From assembly GCA_024663395.1 (NCBI GenBank), contig JANFAH010000011.1, forward strand, positions 806,001 to 870,000: a stretch of 64,000 bases of DNA, written 5' to 3'. The stretch comes from Pisolithus tinctorius. Lineage: Eukaryota > Basidiomycota > Agaricomycetes > Boletales > Pisolithaceae. This document shows, piece after piece, positions 44,801-56,850 of the stretch. Positions within the stretch are counted from its first letter, which is position 1. Every line of letters starts with the position of its first letter. The notes below the pieces were generated by a model. The model had not been told where the DNA came from, searched no databases, and saw only the letters and a list, made by a program, of their open reading frames with translations. The translations under genes were made by a program, and so were the position numbers.

Positions 44801-47783
44801 GTGTTGCCCCATCCCATCAAGTACAACATCACCATCAGCATGGCTAGTTCTTGTTCATGGTTGATTGTGTGTACTAAGCAGAAGAGGAGCAGCTGTTGTT
44901 GATTGCAGAGGTCTTCCAAATAAGGCATACACATGTTGTGGTAGGTGAGACCCTTCATTAGCATGGCTGAAAGATTGTAATGCTTGCCCTGTTTCTTTGT
45001 TTGATACATGGTTATGTAAAAGGATAGATTCATTGTTGCTCTCAAATTTGTAAGCAGTTTCACATCATTGTTACACTGAGCATTGATTGCTAACACAGGA
45101 ACCCATCCATTGAGGAAGGGGTGTAATTGTTTCATCCCCCAATTGCCACTCTCCAATATAAAGTCATCATCTGCTATAGGGAATGGAGCCCATCGCTTGC
45201 ACACCAAGCCCTCCTTCTTGGTAGGAATCAGACACTGACAGATTTGGCAGGTGTGTAGCTGTTTTGCTCTAGTGATGTGTAGTTCCAGCTGTGCAACCTC
45301 TTCATCATAGTGCTCTGCCTGTGGTTTTGGTGGACAACAGTATGCAACATCAACATCATTCAGTATTGTCTTGATCAACTGGGCTGACTCCAAACCTGGA
45401 AGGTGCACTCACACGTTCACTCTGATGAATGAGTGCACACACTCATGAAAGCTCTCTTCATGCAGGAGCTGCTCTACATCATCTGTAGGAGGTGAGTGTT
45501 TCAACCACAGTAACATGTGAAGATGGAGTGACCCCCATCCTTGCAACTCAATGACTCCAAAGTAAGCCCTCACAATGCTGAAGATTCCTTTTTGTGAGTG
45601 CATGCTATATGGAGTCACAGTAACACCAAAGAGGGTTTGTTTGATAGTCTTGATCATGAAGTGAAAAAATTTGGCTGCCATGTATGGGTCCCCTGCAATG
45701 TTTGCAGCATGTTTCTCTTATGATGGGCCAGTACTGGCAAGAAAGTTATCCATATTGATGTGTTCCCTGGCAAAGACCTGTGCAATGGGATCATGAAGAT
45801 CACATGGATTGATCATTATCCATAAACTAGGTGGATTGAACATGATGGATGTCACCCATATCTGACTTTGTAGTTGGTAGCAACTATGATTGGATCCCTG
45901 TACCTGACTGGCAGTGGCATAAAGGTGCTGCCACAGTAATTGGATTGCAGGATCACTTATATGCTGGTGTTGTTCTTCCTCCCTGACTGCTTGCTGCATA
46001 CTAGCCAACAAGATAGTGGATAAAAGATGCATGTCCCTGTCAAAACCCTTCCACTGCATCTGTAATCTGGCAGATCCTAGTGCCTGCCAATGTTGTGCTA
46101 TGGCGAAGGCCATGAATGTGAAGGTCACATCTCTCCAGAAGTGGCAATCATGGTACTCCAGAGCCCATCTGACATGCTTTCCAAAATCTATTGGGACTGG
46201 TTGCATGTGCTCTATGCCCCCTTTGCCATAGGGATACAAACATGGATATGCCTTTTTGAAGAAATTTCACTTGCTATCTGCAGGTTGCAGGATATGTGGT
46301 CTCTGCTGTGGCTGTCCAAAATCTGAGACAGGTTTGCCTCCATGCTTAACTGCATACCTGCCTTCTTGACCCTCATCCCATAGGTTGACAAGACCCCAAG
46401 TCATCAACACTTTTGCACTCAGTGTGGAGAGATTGGTATCAATTGTCCCTGAGACTTGCAAAGGAACCACATGCAGCATGGCACCATCATCCATGGACTG
46501 TCCTGTAATGTCATTCATGTCCACTATGCAATACCTGCTGAGACCCATTACAGGGATATTGAGGAGAACTCATACCTTCATTGTCATCCATTGGCACATA
46601 TCCCTCCCCCTCCTCATCCACTATATGCATGTCTTCTGACTGTTGTATGACACTACTTATCTCCAATGGCACATTATCTATTGGCAATGCATCCAGCCAC
46701 TGGGTGGATACCTTGATATCACTGTAATACTTCAGATTGTTCTCTTTCAGCCACAGCAGTGCATCTCTGATGGCATTGTGATGCATGCAAAAGGTACTAT
46801 GGAGCCAACCTTGTGGCAACTTCCCAGGCCCAATGTAGGTCACTGTAATCAAGGATGCCAAAATCATTAATGGCCATGGCATGAGGGCCCCACTGACCAT
46901 CAATGCTATACCATCCATATCAAGTTCATATGTTGTAATGTTGCCACACATGGCACTCTGCAAGATGGAGAAATCTTGAACACCTCCACTGTGTTTCAGG
47001 AACAATTTGAACACATACACCCATGGGTACAACAGTGCTATAAGAAGTTGCTCTGGGAATGTCAGCACATCCAAGACCCAGAGGGTCAGCCCAATCCACA
47101 ACTGGTTTGCAAGCAAGAAGCAGGGTGGCTTGTCACCAGGTCATCATAAGTCTTCAGAACATTGTCAGCATACACTCACAGCAGGTGGCTGTAGGTCTCT
47201 GTGAACACTGCATGCCTCCAAGAGCATACCTTCAATCAGAAAATGTACCTTGTGTGATCGGAGGGGTTTAAGGCATTGCATGTTGGGTAGATCCATGAGC
47301 TTGATGACCTTTAGACCTTCAAGCTCAATGTTCTGTTCCCACACACAGATGGCACAGGTGCCAGTAGCCAATGCCAGATTGGATGTTGCTTGGTAGAAAT
47401 TTGCATAGCACTGCTTGACCTTGTCCTGCATAGGCAGCTTGAGGTATTGGCCAGCATCATATTGGTTGGTGCCTACACCTGGTGTGACAGACTCTTCTTC
47501 TAACCATGCACTTTTCAAAGATGTCAATGCTTTTTCGGCCCTCTTTTGTTTGTGAGCTCCCAGCCCCCAGACATTCTCCTCCTTGGCTTCTGACTGTCGA
47601 CAGGCTAGTGTGCACAACATTGCTATCGATGCTGCAGGGGCATCCTGGAGCACTTGCACAATCAAAAGTTCCTTTTTTTGTCACTTGTTCCTTGCCAGTG
47701 GCAATACTCCCTGCATTGCAGCCACAATGTCCTTCATGGTTAGCAACATGAGTTGTGACCATACATCCACCTGTGATTCCCAC
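41829..47783 (-). pseudogene. Helitron Rep-helicase, decayed
   Basis: Rolling-circle transposon protein on the minus strand. From the N-terminus: a CAICVWE cysteine motif (about 47320), LLANQLWIG-like and FPEQLLIALLY (the region found before Rep in Helitrons), and then a Helitron-like N domain with WVTSIMFNPPSLW. Rep has the two-His motif LHLHMLLWLKH near 45530 and the two-tyrosine motif FYITMYQTKKQ near 45020. A linker is followed by a Pif1-type helicase with Walker A GEGGTGKLKV (usual Ser/Thr replaced by Leu), LIMDKMSM for Walker B, GDFHQFPPV, and a C-terminal block QAQGQTIPCILVD and YVALSRISR. It stops at 41829. At least six frame breaks occur. Confidence 0.88.
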
Positions 47784-48576
47784 CCTGCCAATCTTATTAG
47801 AGGTGATAATAATGCATGTGACACCCTCTTAATAGAGGGAAAATACTATACTTTCTGCCTCCTTCAATATCTCTTCAATGATAATTGTACTTAGTGTGCA
47901 GTACTCCAGTAGCCCAGAGGGAATAGTACTCTATTTATGCCATCTGATGTCAGTGGCAATGGCCACCCCCCCCATGCCCCCTCACACTTGTTGCCAATGT
48001 TGGCTGATGTCAGTGGCAGTTGCCACCCTCCCACACTCACTGTTGCCCACAATGAGCTCATATTTTGTGTATATCTCCCCCAATTGTGTACCAATTTGCC
48101 TCAGACTTTCTTTACCTTATTTGGGAACACGTGACCATTCTATTTGTTACTGGCTACCACCAAACAGTGATGTCAGAAAGCACTACCCTGCATGTGATGT
48201 ATTTGTAATGTTGTTGTTGTATTTATAGTTCTATGATGTCAGCAGTTGTCAGTGACAGCTGCCACCCCTCGCACCCCCTTGTGCTCATTATTACCCATGA
48301 CAAGCTCGTGTTTTGCACATATCTCCCTCAACTGTGCACCTATTAGCATCGCATTTTCTTTACCTTACATGCAGGTGGCCCAGTGGCAATGAATAGTACC
48401 ATTACCATCACTTGCTAGTATTTATAATTATCATAATGTATCTATTTATGTCTGACATTAGCAGTCAATGGTGACACACTGACAGCAGATGCTCCACCCA
48501 TGCTTGCTGTTGCCTACAGCAAGCTCACTGTTGTCCAGTGTCCACAACACATTATGTATTAGCAAGAGTATGCAAG
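47784..48576. repeat. Imperfect repeats of about 60-230 bp upstream of the Helitron gene
   Basis: Three or four units with GATGTCAGTGGCAGTTGCCACC or variants (about 47943, 48004, 48236, 48460), followed by CACTCACTGTTGCCC-type and TTTCTTTACCTTA stretches. Probably the Helitron's 5' region. No gene. Confidence 0.5.
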
Positions 48577-48916
<340 letters not shown>

Positions 48917-49063
48917 TGGAGCAGCAGACTGGGCTTTGGTCAGATGAACTAGGCTGAGCTTGTGGTTGTTCTGTCATATCTGTACATGTGCACCTCTGTG
49001 TCCATCTGACTAAGTGCACTGTGGCTGTATCCTCACCTCCTGTCCCCAGGCCTCCCCACTCCA
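48917..49063 (-). repeat. 3' LTR of Ty3 element 3
   Basis: 147 bp from TGGAGCAG to CACTCCA. A purine run (rc TTTTTTGAAGGGGCACA) abuts it inside the element. Confidence 0.8.
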
Positions 49064-50620
49064 TGTGCCCCTTCAAAAAATGATGATGTCCTCGTCATCT
49101 GCATGCACCACTACATCTGTTCGCCCTCCCTCTTGGTTGCCTCGTCTATGCCCTCTCTGCCAAAGTGCTCCCTTCCTCTGGGGGATCCTCGCCATCCTGC
49201 TCATTGTCTCCATTGTTCCCTTCCTCTTCCGCAGTTCCTTCTCTCCCACTTTTCGCATTCATACTGTTTCCACCTCCACTCTCATTCTGCTGTAGTTGTT
49301 GTACATAGCATTGTTGGTCACTGTGCAGGCATGTGCCCTCTCTCGGTTCAAATGTGCATAGGCATTGTGCACTGAATTCACCCTTGAGCAGTGTACCTGC
49401 TAGTGTTTCTAACCTGTAGGAGTTTCTCAGACATGTAGCAACTCTATGGGGAGTGGACCACTTAGGTAACAGTTTTCGCTCTGTCTTGAAGGTATAGTCC
49501 AAGTTGTTCTGGTATATTTGTACAAGGTCTCCTATGTTGAATACAACTTCTGCTGGCTGTCATTTCAGCACATGATGATCAAATGCTGTTTTTTGTTTGA
49601 TTGCATGTCTCACTGCTTCGTTGTAACCATCTAGGCGTTGCTGTGTGGCATATGCCATATGTATTGCTGTGTCAAGTGCGGACAGTTCTGTGGTACTAGA
49701 CATTAGCTCTGTGTGCTTTGTGTCAATGACTAAACCTAGGAGTAGTTCTTTTGGTGTGAACTTGAGAGATGGAAGGAGGCGATTGTTCATGGCCCAGACT
49801 GCATCATCCAGGTGGTCTGGCCACATTCTCAGCAGTTTTTCCCAATCATTGTTCTCTGCACCATCTTCTCCCACATTCGGCACACACAGGCATTTGAGGA
49901 TGTGTAATAGTAACTTGTTGGTTCCTTCAACTAGTCCATTGATCCATGGTGAGTATGTGGCTACTACATGATGTGTGCATGACCACTTAGTGCAACATTC
50001 TTTGACCAACTCGCTGCTGAAGTGGCGGCCTCCATCCATCATGAACATTTCTGTGGCAGTGAAACTGTTGAAGATGTTTGCCAGGCTGTTGACTGTCGTT
50101 TTCGCTGTACCTGCTGTTTTGAACTTAGTAACCCACAGGTGCTGTGAAAACATGTCTAAGAAAAGGCCTAGCATGTGATACCCACCCTTGCCCATTGGCA
50201 TTGCTAGGTAGTCTCCAACTAGTAATTCAAACGGGTGTCTTCTTGTTATAGGCTCTAATAATGAGTTTAGTTTGGGTGTGCTGAAGTTTTTGCATTTTGC
50301 ACAGTCATGTATGGCTTTCATTACTGTGAGATCCATCTTTGGTGCATAGTAGCAATCTGTTAGGGCGATTTTTAGCGCATCCCAGCCCCAGTGTCCTCCA
50401 GTTTTGTGCATTTGTTGCACTTTTTCTTTGGCCTCTTCCCATGAGATACACTCCACCTTGTGTTGTGGCCTGATACTGGTGCCACCATATAATCTCCATA
50501 ACTTACCCTCCTGTATTATGTACTGCTTTGCTCGATGTCTTGCCTTGCTACAGTTGCGAATGGGCATGTTTGTGTCAGTGTTGAGTATGGTGTCCATGAC
50601 CTCATGGAACAGTGGTTTGC
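49064..50620 (-). pseudogene. Integrase of Ty3 element 3
   Basis: 345 open codons (50597-49560), then a C-terminal extension with an acidic Glu/Gly-rich end. Zinc domain: HKTGGHWGWDAL and CAKCKNF. The catalytic triad is complete: VGDYLAM (Asp), FMMDGGRHF (Asp), GLVEGTNKL (Glu). A stop after DHHVLK separates the extension. This is the best-preserved enzyme among the three retrotransposons. Confidence 0.85.
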
Positions 50621-50639
50621 TGTTGAAACATTGTCATAA

Positions 50640-51575
50640 CTCTTGGTTGCTCTGGGATAGTTTGTTGATGGTGAACATGTCATTAATGAGTCCTAGTGTT
50701 GTTTTGGGGTCTGGGCTGACCGACCAGCTACTCCCATCCTCCTCATTGTCATGTTCCATATTGTCCCACTGTCGGCCTAGCCTGCCCACAACTACGTCGA
50801 GTCATCCTGGTATGTGTCACACTGCTATAATGTTGTGTGCTAGTATCCCATCTTGCCATTGTGCATGTGCTGCAGATATATTGTCATTCAATAGGACATC
50901 CTTGAGGGCTTGACAGTCTGTCTTGATCTCCACCAGGAAGCCCCACACTATATCTGTGAAGTGGTCCAGGCCAAACTTCAGCACTGCGAACTCTAATAGG
51001 AACAGCTTGTAGTTCCTCTCGGTAGACAATGTTCATTTCGATGCAAACACTGTTGGTACCGTTTTTTCGATGGTCTTGCCTGTTAGTGTCTGTATCCTGC
51101 TATGTTGTGTTAGTACGGCTCTGAAGCCTTCTTGGCATCCATCTGTAGTTACTATGAATGGTGTCCCATCATAGTGTGGTGCATGCAATGTTGGTTGGCT
51201 TGTTAGTGCTACTTTGAGGTCCAGGAATGCTGCTGTGTGCTTGGGCTCCCATTTATCTGTGAGCTTGTAGTTAGTTAGTGCTTTTTGGTATGTGGGTTTA
51301 GATGTGGGCTTAGGTATGTCGACTTGTTTTATTAAATCCTGAAGCAGTCCTTTGATTTTGGTGTATCCTCTAATGAGGTCTTGGAAGTGACCTGCTAGTC
51401 CAAGGAATGATGTGAGCTTGAGTGCATTGTCCAGTTGTTTCCATTTGATGATTGCTGATAATTTTGCTAGGTCTGGTTGTACTCCATGTGGTCTGATTGT
51501 TGCTCTGGCGAACATCATTTCTGTCATATACAAGCAGCATTTGGTTGGTGACAGTGATAGCTTGCATATTCAGCA
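50640..51575 (-). pseudogene. RNase H region of Ty3 element 3
   Basis: TSFLGLAGHFQDLIRGYTKI marks the RT connection, HAPHYDGTPFIVTTDGCQEG the start of RNase H (TTDGC replaces the usual D-AS), and YKLFLLEFAVLKFGLDHF plus EIKTDCQALKDVL the later part. Frames shift at least twice. Confidence 0.8.
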
Positions 51576-51806
51576 TCACTGGAAGATCCTTTGTAGTTTT
51601 GTTAGCATGCCATTGAAGGTGTTGTCTGCACAGCCGCCATTGTCTATGAACAATTCCATTGTATTGTCCGATAGCATGTTGTGCAGGCAGTTGGTCACCA
51701 TTGCTGAAAACATTGTTGGTGTGCCTGTCCATCCCATCGCCATTCTTTTGTACCAGAAGTACCCTTTCCCATCAATGAAGAACATAAAGTACGGTGTAGG
51801 GAGTGG
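51576..51806 (-). pseudogene. RT core of Ty3 element 3
   Basis: FMFFIDGKGYFWYKRMAMGW, then TPTMFSAMVTN and the catalytic FIDNGGCADN, where the second aspartate of FxDD has become asparagine. The frame continues upstream beyond the 1,036-bp insertion with EKWLPL (52847 onwards). Confidence 0.85.
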
Positions 51807-52842
51807 TGTACACCCTGAGGCTGAAATAGGGATGCCAACACCAAAATTCCGCTGTTCCAAAGTCGACCCCTATCAGAGTTCCACATCTGTCATCTTTGGA
51901 ATTATTGCATCAGCCTCGTGCATCTGCCTCATGCACTGCCTTGCCTGTTGAACCTTCGGAGCTCCCCTGTCCATCAATAACACACACCAGTCATCATCCC
52001 AGAATTCTGTGTCAACATCAACCTGACACACATCTATCTGGAATTCCACAGTCATGTCGCCTCAACCTTCCCCTCGCCACATAGCCAGGAAATCATGCAG
52101 ATCATCAGTAAAAAACTCCAGTTACCTCTCTCATTCTTCTCCTGCAAACCTTTCTCTGCAATGCGAGTACCCCTTTTGCATCTATGGCTTCTATCCTTTG
52201 TGCACTCCATGGTATGATGTACACTTGTCCTGTCAGAAGGTACCCATCTTTTCCCATTTGTTTTTCTCAGTTACTACTTAACAGTTTGTCTTCACATGAT
52301 TCTGTATGGCTTTGACATCTGACATGTCGCCCTCTTTGTTTTTCGGAATTTTGCTTTACCTGCCCCACATTTCTCTGATCAGTACCTTACTATCCATGTA
52401 CTATATGAGTCCGCCTCAGCAACAAAAAATGATCATCTTTTTGGGACTCACAATCCATGTCATATGTGAGTCTAAAGTGTTCAAAGTGCCCTTGCATCCT
52501 CTGTGTCTGCTGCGTGTCTGTGTCTTTGCATCACTTGCATCTACTGTGTCTACTTCGTCTTTGTGTCCTTGATCTGCTAGTACCTTGTTGTCCTCTCCTG
52601 TGTGCTTAATTCGTCCTGGAGTTACTTCGTCAGGTCAAGATTGTCACACAGAATTTCAAAAGCAAGTCTATCCCTGCCTACAACTCTGTGGAATTAAATT
52701 CCATGCCCTACATTTGACTCTTTGACTGACTCCACCATCGCACTCTACATCTCCTTCCCACTCAGCACCCCTTGGGTCGAGCCTAGGGATTTCCCCTACA
52801 GCCTTCCCCTATTCACATGCTACCCAGAGGTAGTGTCTCACA
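51807..52842. mobile_element. 1,036-bp TG...CA insertion in RT of element 3
   Basis: It starts TGTACACCCTGAGG and ends GTGTCTCACA. It interrupts RT between EKWLP and TPYFMFF, which rejoin. The flanks are GTGG and ATGG, one transition apart. No transposase or gag-pol motif is present inside. It could be a solo LTR of another family. A 60-codon minus-strand frame rich in Asp and Val is not recognised. Confidence 0.6.
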
Positions 52843-52846
52843 ATGG

Positions 52847-53236
52847 TAGCCATTTCTCTGGGATCTGTATTGTGCAGAAGCCCACTGCAAAGTCGAACAC
52901 TGAGACATACTTGTGTCCGCTTAGACGTTGTTGTTTTGCTCTGATATCACCTTGAAACAGCAGTGGTATTTGGGTGACCTTGTTCAGATCTGAGAAGTTT
53001 TGTGTTACGTGCCATTTTGGTGCTTCGTTTGATGGTTTTGTTGTTGTGTCGGGCTGCCATTCCTGTTCATTTGTTGTTACTGCGAACAGTTGTGCTAGGT
53101 TTGTGTCAGTGCATTGTCTGTTTAGTTCTCATTGGAGGTCACTCAGCATCATTCCTCCATTAACATCATGTGTTTTTTGTGCTAGTACCATTGGTGCAAC
53201 ATGTTTGATCCATGGGATATTGGCTTGTTCAATGAG
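52847..53236 (-). pseudogene. RT N-terminal region of Ty3 element 3
   Basis: Minus-strand blocks IEQANIPWIKHVAPMVLA, CTDTNLAQLFAVTTNEQEW, FSDLNKVTQIPLLFQGDI and KYVSVFDFAVGF (palm start, with one catalytic Asp). It is bounded on the right by the Foldback-like element, across which the frame continues (DQMLEADLI spans the joint). Confidence 0.8.
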
Positions 53237-53243
53237 GTCAGCC
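53237..53243. repeat. Target-site duplication GTCAGCC, left
   Basis: Identical to 57086-57092 on the far side of the palindromic element. Confidence 0.9.
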
Positions 53244-53479
53244 CACTTCAGTCAACCACCTTTGGAGACCTATTAGGTCTACATATTTCTACAGATGTAT
53301 ATACCTATGAGGTCTTGACAGGTCAGGTATCCCCAACCACTGGCAGGGAAGGTTTTTTCTCCAGCACCATGCCTGGGGATTCTCCAGGCCCCCTTTGGAT
53401 TTCTCCTGGGATAGTGCTGGAGAAATGGATTTCTCCACAATTAATATATGTTTCCCCAAATATGTCAGAGTGACTGGGG

Positions 53480-53935
53480 TCCATATGGGCCTTTCTCCAG
53501 TTGAAATAGGGTCTCCATTGGACTTTCTCCATGCCAATAAGGACCCAAATGAGGGTTTCCCCAGCTGAAATAGGACCTCCATTGGACATTCTCCATGCCA
53601 AAAAGGACCCAAATGGCAGTTTCTCCAGCTGAAATAGGACCTCCATGGGACTTTCTCCATGCAAAAATAGACCAGAATGAGAGTTTCTCCAGCTGAAATA
53701 GGGCCTTAATGGGCCTTTCTCCATGCAAAAAAAAGACCCAAATGGTGCTTTCCCCAGCTTAAATAGGGCCTCCATGGGACTTTCCCCACACCAAAAAGGA
53801 CCTAGATGGTGCTTTCTCCAGCTGAAATAGGGCCTCCATGGGACTTTCTCCACACCAAATGGTGCTTTCTCCAGCTGAAATAGGGTCTCCATGGGACTTT
53901 CCCCATACCAACAAGGACCCAAATGAGGCTTTTAC
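53480..53935. repeat. 60-66 bp minisatellite, left arm
   Basis: Units contain CTCCATGGGACTTTCTCC and CAGCTGAAATAGG variants, about eight in number. It is matched in inverted orientation by 56396-56850 without a difference that I found. Confidence 0.85.
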
Positions 53936-54290
53936 CAAATGGGTTGGGTGATTCTCCAAACAGGTATGGGGAATCTCCAAGCAAGTGTGGAGAATCTCCA
54001 AGCGAGTTGGGAGAATCTCCAAGCAGGTGTGGGGAATCTCCAAGCAGGTGTGGAGAATCTCCAAGTGGGTTGGGAGAATCTCCAAGCAGGTGTGGGGAAT
54101 CTCCAAGCAAGTGTGGAGAATCTCCAAGTGGGTTGGGAGAATCTCCAAGCAGGGGTGGGGAATCTCCAAGCAAGTGTGGAGAATCTCCAAGTGAGTGTGG
54201 AGAATCCCCAAGTGGGTTGGGAGAATCTCCAAGCAGGTGTGGGGAATCTCCAAGCAAGTGTGGAGAATCTCCAAGGGAGTGTGGAGGATC
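53936..54290. repeat. 21-bp minisatellite, left arm (16 units)
   Basis: Units such as AAGCAGGTGTGGGGAATCTCC. The period of exactly seven codons without stops leaves all frames open, which creates meaningless long ORFs. Unit order 1-15 equals the right arm's. Confidence 0.9.
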
Positions 54291-55530
54291 CAAAGTGACA
54301 GAAATGCAAAAATGGTCCAATGGTACACTTTGTAATACTCATCACAAAGGTATAAATCACTACTAGACTTGGTGATCAGATGTGCCCATGTACATTTCTG
54401 ATGCTTTGAGGGGATGCTACTGCAAGGCACATGGTGCCAGTTTCATGGGGCATGCTCCAGCATGCCACACCTCAATTCTGGTGGTCATAGCCCCAGTGGG
54501 GAGTGAGCAATGAAATGTTTTTGATATGTTTTGGCAATCTCCACCATTTTATTTGCGCTTTTTGGAGTTTTCCCACACATCTGGGAAGTGTAATTGGATT
54601 CCTGTTCACTCAATTCCAATTGGACTTCCCTGAAATCTGGTACATAGATAGATGCTGACATGGGGAGTCCAGGTGAGGTATTCAATATGGCATGCACCCA
54701 GTAAGGGATGCATGGTGGGATGTTTTCTGACTGTTTTCAATCCTGTTATATCCCAGCAACCAGAGAATTTGATTGGTTGATCTTTGGACATGATATAGGT
54801 ACTATGTAGACCGGTTCACCTACCAAAATACAGACCATTCCATTGAGGAACAAATGAGTAATAACATGATTGATGGTGTAGCACAGCCACACTCTGGAAC
54901 AGCATGCATTCAGGGGTGGTTTAGTCATGTGCCAGGTTCACAATGTTGAACATGAGGTAACTCCAGTCACGTGACAGATCTCCCCAGTCACCCGAGGTGC
55001 CTGATCATGTGACCAACAACCATGTGACTGGTCAACCATGCTGCTCCGTGACTCTCTGTCACGTGATCTCAGGTCACGAGACTGTGGCAGTGGCTGTCAT
55101 GTGATCACTCATCACGTGACTGGGGTAGCGTCACACTCGGATGACACCGGAGCACGTGACCATTACATAATCGGTCACGTGACCGCTGCACCTGACCTTG
55201 CATCATGTGATCCTTTGTCATGTGACTTGACCACTACCACTCAATGCTACACTTTTTGTAGTCAATGGTAGTCAAAAATGCGCACTACCAAAGTGTAGTG
55301 TAGCCTACACTACACAACACTAATAACTACTATAGCCAGTACTGATACTACATTACCACCCCAGGAAGTGTAAATGGAGTAATGTCATCATAATAAAAGC
55401 TGTAGCCCCTGATTGTACAATCATGACCATATGCTTATCTTATCAGAAAGTGGAATTTTGCGTGAGAAAAACACAAAATACTTGGACAAACACAATTGTT
55501 TACATTAAATGTCATTTCTCCACAGTCAGA
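54291..55530. other. Loop of the palindromic element
   Basis: Unique 1.2 kb with only short open frames. The central 54967-55226 is a cluster of CACGTG-type motifs. Near 55230-55320 lie short inverted pieces (CACTACCA, AAGTGTAGTGTAG). Confidence 0.5.
54967..55226. promoter_or_regulatory. Cluster of ten CACGTG/CATGTG motifs
   Basis: Motifs of the form CA[CT]GTGA occur near 54968, 55006, 55021, 55060, 55098, 55113, 55153, 55176, 55204 and 55219. Five are perfect CACGTG palindromes. This is the recognition core of bHLH factors of the Cbf1/CPF1 type. Whether it is bound by a host factor or a transposase is unknown. Confidence 0.55.
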
Positions 55531-56395
55531 TGGAGACTCCCCATACCCACTTGGAGATTCCCCACACCTACTTGGGGATTCCCCACACTTGCTTGGAGAT
55601 TCCCCACACCTACTTGGAGATTCCCCACACTTGCTTGGAGATTCTCCCAACCCACTTGGAGATTCCCCACACCTGCTTGGGGATTCCCCCAACTCACTTG
55701 GAGATTCTCCCAACCCACTTGGGGATTCTCCACACTTGCTTGGAGATTCCCCATACCTGCTTGGAGATTCCCCCAACTCACTTGGAGATTCTCCACCCCT
55801 GCTTGGAGATTCCCCACACCTGCTTGGAGATTCTCCCAACCCACTTGGGGATTCTCCACACTCACTTGGAGATTCTCCACACTTGCTTGGAGATTCCCCA
55901 CCCCTGCTTGGAGATTCTCCCAACCCACTTGGAGATTCTCCACACTTGCTTGGAGATTCCCCACACCTGCTTGGAGATTCTCCCAACTCGCTTGGAGATT
56001 CTCCACACTTGCTTGGAGATTCCCCACACCTGCTTGGAGATTCTCCCAACTCACTTGGAGATTCTCCACACTTGCTTGGAGATTCCCCACACCTGCTTGG
56101 AGATTCTCCCAACCCACTTGGGGATTCTCCACACTCACTTGGAGATTCTCCACACTTGCTTGGAGATTCCCCACCCCTGCTTGGAGATTCTCCCAACCCA
56201 CTTGGAGATTCTCCACACTTGCTTGGAGATTCCCCACACCTGCTTGGAGATTCTCCCAACCCACTTGGAGATTCTCCACACCTGCTTGGAGATTCCCCAC
56301 ACCTGCTTGGAGATTCTCCCAACTCGCTTGGAGATTCTCCACACTTGCTTGGAGATTCCCCATACCTGTTTGGAGAATCACCCAACCCATTTGGT
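55531..56395. repeat. 21-bp minisatellite, right arm (41 units)
   Basis: Inverted relative to the left arm. The outer 15 units have the same variant order as the left arm; the inner 26 are extra. Triplets of unit types recur, so a 63-bp higher-order period is visible. Confidence 0.9.
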
Positions 56396-56850
56396 AAAAG
56401 CCTCATTTGGGTCCTTGTTGGTATGGGGAAAGTCCCATGGAGACCCTATTTCAGCTGGAGAAAGCACCATTTGGTGTGGAGAAAGTCCCATGGAGGCCCT
56501 ATTTCAGCTGGAGAAAGCACCATCTAGGTCCTTTTTGGTGTGGGGAAAGTCCCATGGAGGCCCTATTTAAGCTGGGGAAAGCACCATTTGGGTCTTTTTT
56601 TTGCATGGAGAAAGGCCCATTAAGGCCCTATTTCAGCTGGAGAAACTCTCATTCTGGTCTATTTTTGCATGGAGAAAGTCCCATGGAGGTCCTATTTCAG
56701 CTGGAGAAACTGCCATTTGGGTCCTTTTTGGCATGGAGAATGTCCAATGGAGGTCCTATTTCAGCTGGGGAAACCCTCATTTGGGTCCTTATTGGCATGG
56801 AGAAAGTCCAATGGAGACCCTATTTCAACTGGAGAAAGGCCCATATGGAC
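56396..56850. repeat. 60-66 bp minisatellite, right arm
   Basis: Inverted counterpart of the left-arm array (53480-53935). Non-coding despite open frames. Confidence 0.85.

Noticed and set aside
53936..56395. CRISPR-like array
   Set aside because: Units are contiguous 21-mers with no unique spacers, in a eukaryotic genome, inside a transposon. It is a minisatellite.
53923..56570. ORFs up to 353 codons on both strands with seven-residue repeats
   Set aside because: A 21-bp repeat without stops leaves all frames open. The frames have no conserved start or unique domain, so I treat them as non-coding.
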